From Streptomyces sp. PKU-EA00015 (GTDB taxonomy: Bacteria > Actinomycetota > Actinomycetes > Streptomycetales > Streptomycetaceae), in the NCBI RefSeq assembly GCF_013387495.1, contig NZ_JABZEE010000088.1, forward strand, positions 1-32,137: a stretch of 32,137 bases of DNA, read 5' to 3'. Shown one piece after another: positions 29,586 to 32,137 of the stretch (position 1 is the first letter of the stretch; each line of letters opens with the position of its first letter). The translations under genes were made by a program, and so were the position numbers. The notes beneath the pieces are model-generated. The model did no database searches, was not told where the DNA came from, and saw only the letters and a program-made list of their open reading frames with translations.

Positions 29586-30031
29586 GGCGTCTGTCCGGGG
29601 GCTCTGCCCCCGGACCCTCCCCCTACGGCCTGGCGGCCGTGGGACGGAACCCTGCCTACGCCCCGCGGGCGTGGGGGAGCCCCAGCACCTCGATCTCGCG
29701 GGGCTGGATCTCGCGGAGCGAGGTCCAGCCCGTCCGAGGCACCTCCACGGCCGCCAGGCGTACGCGGCCTGCGGCGAAGCCGCAGTTACGGGACGGAGTG
29801 GGGAAAGGGCCCGCGCAGCGGACCGCCCCCATACCCCCCGGTAGCCGCACAACGCGTTCAAGCTCACTGTCTCAAGCTCCGGCCCCGCGTCCCGCCGCCC
29901 GTCGACAAGTGCGAAGATGGGTTCTCGGCAGGACAGGGCCCCCACCACAGGGCCGAAGACTAAGCGGCCGAACACCAGCCGCCGCCCGTCATCGACGACG
30001 GCGAACGGCGCACATGCATGGAGGACGTGAC
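29586..30031. repeat. Gene-free stretch: terminator, inverted composite repeats and lpd leader
   Basis: This 446-base interval holds no gene. It begins with the pepA hairpin terminator. Next comes ACGGCCTGGCGGCCGT at 29625-29640, then an inverted copy of the ACGCCCGCAGGGCGTA/GGATCCCCAGCG-type block at about 29652-29690, a hairpin around 29701-29731 (GGGCTGGATCTCGC against CGAGGTCCAGCCC), and a decayed copy of the palindrome at 29747-29761. From about 29840 the sequence becomes ordinary promoter-like DNA before lpd, with a direct repeat TCAAGCTC at 29858-29865 and 29872-29879. Confidence 0.75.
29593..29615 (+). terminator. Hairpin terminator after pepA
   Basis: GTCCGGGGGC and GCCCCCGGAC form a perfect 10-bp stem with a TCT loop, eight bases after the pepA stop. 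Confidence 0.8.
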
Positions 30032-31420
30032 GTGGCGAACGACGCCAGCACCGTTTTCGACCTAGTGATCCTCGGCGGCGGTAGCGGCGGTTACGCTGCG
30101 GCGCTGCGCGGAGCTCAGCTGGGCCTGGACGTCGCACTGATCGAAAAGAACAAGCTCGGCGGCACCTGCCTGCACAACGGTTGCATTCCGACCAAGGCTC
30201 TGCTGCACGCCGGTGAGATCGCCGACCAGGCTCGCGAGGCCGAGCAGTTCGGTGTCAAGACCTCGTTCGAGGGCATCGACATCGCCGGTGTCCACAAGTA
30301 CAAGGACGACGTGATCTCCGGCCTGTACAAGGGCCTGCAGGGTCTGGTCGCCTCCCGCAAGGTGACCTACATCGAGGGCGAGGGCCGCCTGTCCTCCCCC
30401 ACCTCCGTCGACGTCAACGGCCAGCGCGTCCAGGGCCGCCACGTCCTGCTGGCGACCGGCTCCGTGCCGAAGTCGCTGCCGGGTCTGGACATCGACGGCA
30501 ACCGCATCATCTCCTCGGACCACGCCCTCAAGCTGGACCGCGTCCCGCAGTCCGCGATCATCCTGGGCGGCGGCGTCATCGGCGTCGAGTTCGCCTCGGC
30601 GTGGAAGTCCTTCGGCACCGACGTCACCGTCATCGAGGGCCTCAAGCACCTGGTCCCGGTCGAGGACGAGAACTCTTCGAAGCTTCTTGAGCGCGCGTTC
30701 CGCAAGCGCGGCATCAAGTTCAACCTCGGCACCTTCTTCGAGAAGGCCGAGTACACCGAGACCGGTGTGCGCGTCACCCTCGCGGACGGCAAGACCTTCG
30801 AGGCCGAGGTCCTGCTGGTCGCCATCGGCCGCGGCCCGGTCTCGGCCGGTCTCGGCTACGAGGAGCAGGGCGTCGCGATGGACCGCGGCTACGTCCTGGT
30901 CGACGAGTACATGCAGACCAACGTCCCCACCGTCTCCGCGGTCGGCGACCTGGTCCCGACGCTCCAGCTCGCGCACGTCGGCTTCGCCGAGGGCATCCTG
31001 GTGGCGGAGCGGCTGGCCGGTCTCAAGACCGTCCCGATCGACTACGACGGCGTGCCGCGGGTGACGTACTGCCACCCCGAGGTCGCCTCCGTCGGTATCA
31101 CCGAGGCCAAGGCCAAGGAGATCTACGGTGCGGACAAGGTCGTCGCCCTGAAGTACAACCTCGCGGGCAACGGCAAGAGCAAGATCCTCAAGACCGCGGG
31201 CGAGATCAAGCTCGTCCAGGTCAAGGACGGTGCCGTGGTCGGCGTCCACATGGTCGGTGACCGTATGGGCGAGCAGGTCGGCGAAGCGCAGCTGATCTAC
31301 AACTGGGAGGCTCTGCCGGCCGAGGTCGCGCAGCTCATCCACGCGCACCCGACGCAGAACGAGGCCCTCGGCGAGGCCCACCTGGCCCTGGCCGGCAAGC
31401 CGCTGCACTCCCACGACTGA
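30032..31420 (+). CDS. lpd: Dihydrolipoyl dehydrogenase (E3)
   Basis: A 462-residue FAD- and NAD-dependent flavoprotein that re-oxidises the dihydrolipoyl groups of 2-oxo acid dehydrogenase complexes. Visible are the FAD-binding GGGSGGYAAA (15-24), the redox disulfide Cys46/Cys51 in GGTCLHNGCIPTKAL, the NAD-binding GGGVIGVEFAS segment, the second FAD motif with VSAVGDLVP, and the catalytic dyad His439/Glu444 in HAHPTQNEALGE near the C terminus, supplied to the partner subunit. The length matches the family exactly. The start is a GTG with GGAGG at seven bases; an ATG seven codons upstream overlaps that ribosome site. sucB (E2) follows after 90 bases on the same strand, so both are probably one operon serving the 2-oxoglutarate or pyruvate dehydrogenase complex. 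Confidence 0.97.
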   Translation: MANDASTVFDLVILGGGSGGYAAALRGAQLGLDVALIEKNKLGGTCLHNGCIPTKALLHAGEIADQAREAEQFGVKTSFEGIDIAGVHKYKDDVISGLYKGLQGLVASRKVTYIEGEGRLSSPTSVDVNGQRVQGRHVLLATGSVPKSLPGLDIDGNRIISSDHALKLDRVPQSAIILGGGVIGVEFASAWKSFGTDVTVIEGLKHLVPVEDENSSKLLERAFRKRGIKFNLGTFFEKAEYTETGVRVTLADGKTFEAEVLLVAIGRGPVSAGLGYEEQGVAMDRGYVLVDEYMQTNVPTVSAVGDLVPTLQLAHVGFAEGILVAERLAGLKTVPIDYDGVPRVTYCHPEVASVGITEAKAKEIYGADKVVALKYNLAGNGKSKILKTAGEIKLVQVKDGAVVGVHMVGDRMGEQVGEAQLIYNWEALPAEVAQLIHAHPTQNEALGEAHLALAGKPLHSHD

Positions 31421-31510
31421 TCAGTCCGGGCGCGACGACCACTTCCGCACTTCCCCTCGCTCCTGCTTCGCACGAGCTGGGGAGACCCACCGTAAGGAGC
31501 AACTGAAACC

Positions 31511-32137
31511 ATGGCGGTTTCCGTAACCCTTCCGGCGCTCGGCGAGAGCGTCACCGAGGGCACCGTCACCCGCTGGCTGAAGGCCGAGGGTGAGCGCGTC
31601 GAGGCCGACGAGCCGCTGCTCGAGGTCTCCACCGACAAGGTCGACACCGAGATCCCGGCCCCGGCCGCCGGTGTCCTGGCCTCCATCAAGGTCGCCGAGG
31701 ACGAGACCGTCGAGGTCGGCGCCGAGCTGGCCGTCATCGACGACGGCACGGGTGCGCCTGCTGCCGCCCCGGCTCCGGCCGCCGCCGAGGCCCCGGCCCC
31801 GGCCCCGGCCCAGGAGGCCCCGCAGGCCGCCCCGTCCACCGAGGTCGCCGCTCCGGCTCCGGCCCCGACGGCCGAGGCCGCGTCCGGCGGCGGTTCCGCC
31901 GCCGGCACCGACGTCGTCCTCCCCGCGCTCGGCGAGAGCGTCACCGAGGGCACCGTCACCCGCTGGCTGAAGGAGGTCGGCGAGGAGGTCACGGAGGACG
32001 AGCCCCTGCTCGAGGTCTCCACCGACAAGGTCGACACCGAGATCCCGGCCCCGGCTTCCGGTGTGCTGCTGGAGATCGTGGTCGGAGAGGACGAGACCGC
32101 CGAGGTCGGCGCCAAGCTGGCCGTCATCGGCGCTCCG
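31511..32137 (+). CDS. sucB: Dihydrolipoamide acyltransferase E2 component (partial, lipoyl domains)
   Basis: The first 209 codons of an E2 subunit; the gene runs off the right edge, so the peripheral-subunit-binding and acyltransferase domains are not seen. Two lipoyl domains are present (about residues 2-77 and 134-209), each with the lipoyl-lysine motif EVSTDKVDTEIPAP (Lys43 in the first). They are joined by an Ala/Pro/Glu-rich swinging linker typical of E2 proteins. The two domains are almost identical at DNA level in two blocks of about 50 bases. The ATG follows AAGGAG at 11 bases. Whether this E2 serves 2-oxoglutarate dehydrogenase, pyruvate dehydrogenase or both cannot be told here; actinobacteria share E2/E3 subunits between complexes. 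Confidence 0.95.
   Translation, partial: MAVSVTLPALGESVTEGTVTRWLKAEGERVEADEPLLEVSTDKVDTEIPAPAAGVLASIKVAEDETVEVGAELAVIDDGTGAPAAAPAPAAAEAPAPAPAQEAPQAAPSTEVAAPAPAPTAEAASGGGSAAGTDVVLPALGESVTEGTVTRWLKEVGEEVTEDEPLLEVSTDKVDTEIPAPASGVLLEIVVGEDETAEVGAKLAVIGAP
31535..32055 (+). repeat. sucB: Near-identical DNA blocks in the duplicated lipoyl domains
   Basis: Bases 31535-31583 are identical to 31925-31973 (49 bases), and 31616-31665 are identical to 32006-32055 (50 bases). Both pairs lie 390 bases apart, as expected of a whole-domain duplication kept uniform in parts. Confidence 0.9.

Noticed and set aside
31441..31490. Terminator between lpd and sucB
   Set aside because: CCCCTCGCTC and GAGCTGGGG pair only imperfectly. 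The genes are more likely one operon with at most partial attenuation.

Overview
The window looks like a chromosomal core segment of a Streptomyces species or a close relative. GC content is very high, codon third positions are almost all G or C, GTG starts and leaderless-looking promoters are common, and the gene order (cytochrome oxidase, adenosine kinase, erpA, nadA, pspA, cobU/cobT/cobS, leucyl aminopeptidase, lpd, sucB) is the actinobacterial one, partly shared with Mycobacterium as I remember it. I see no rRNA, tRNA, CRISPR array, transposase, phage or attachment site.

Layout. Positions 1-1515 (minus) hold the start of ctaD and all of ctaC, the core of the aa3 oxidase. From 1776 to 8290 come a cysteine desulfurase fused to a TusA domain, adenosine kinase (minus), two exported or small proteins of unknown role, and the divergent pair erpA/nadA, an Fe-S theme with a rich shared control region. 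From 8432 to 11601 (minus) lie a NarL-type two-component pair and pspAA/pspA, a membrane-stress module. From 11884 to 14863 are a DUF3043 membrane protein, a SAM methyltransferase, an HtrA-like lipoprotein protease and a 67-residue protein. Positions 14955-21715 carry the late cobalamin genes (a PhnP-like/CobU fusion, cobT, cobS) interrupted by a lysyl-phosphatidylglycerol-synthase-like gene and two membrane proteins.

The most unusual part is 21697-27788 (minus), a four-gene, mostly translationally coupled operon: a secreted deacetylase resembling fungal Agd3 (CE18), a PelF-type glycosyltransferase, a large polytopic membrane protein with no family I can name, and a Spherulin-4/Sph3-like glycoside hydrolase. 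This combination mirrors the fungal galactosaminogalactan locus and the bacterial Pel locus without being either, and suggests a cationic, hexosamine-rich exopolysaccharide system. To its right, 28074-32137 holds pepA, lpd and the start of sucB (2-oxo acid dehydrogenase E2).

Non-coding DNA is informative. There is a three-copy CGTC-N5-GACG array before nadA, a SigR-type promoter before erpA, palindromes at the ctaC and pspA promoters, several GC hairpin terminators, and a dispersed composite palindromic repeat family in three intergenic regions. A different hairpin element is inserted in frame inside the lysyl-transferase gene.
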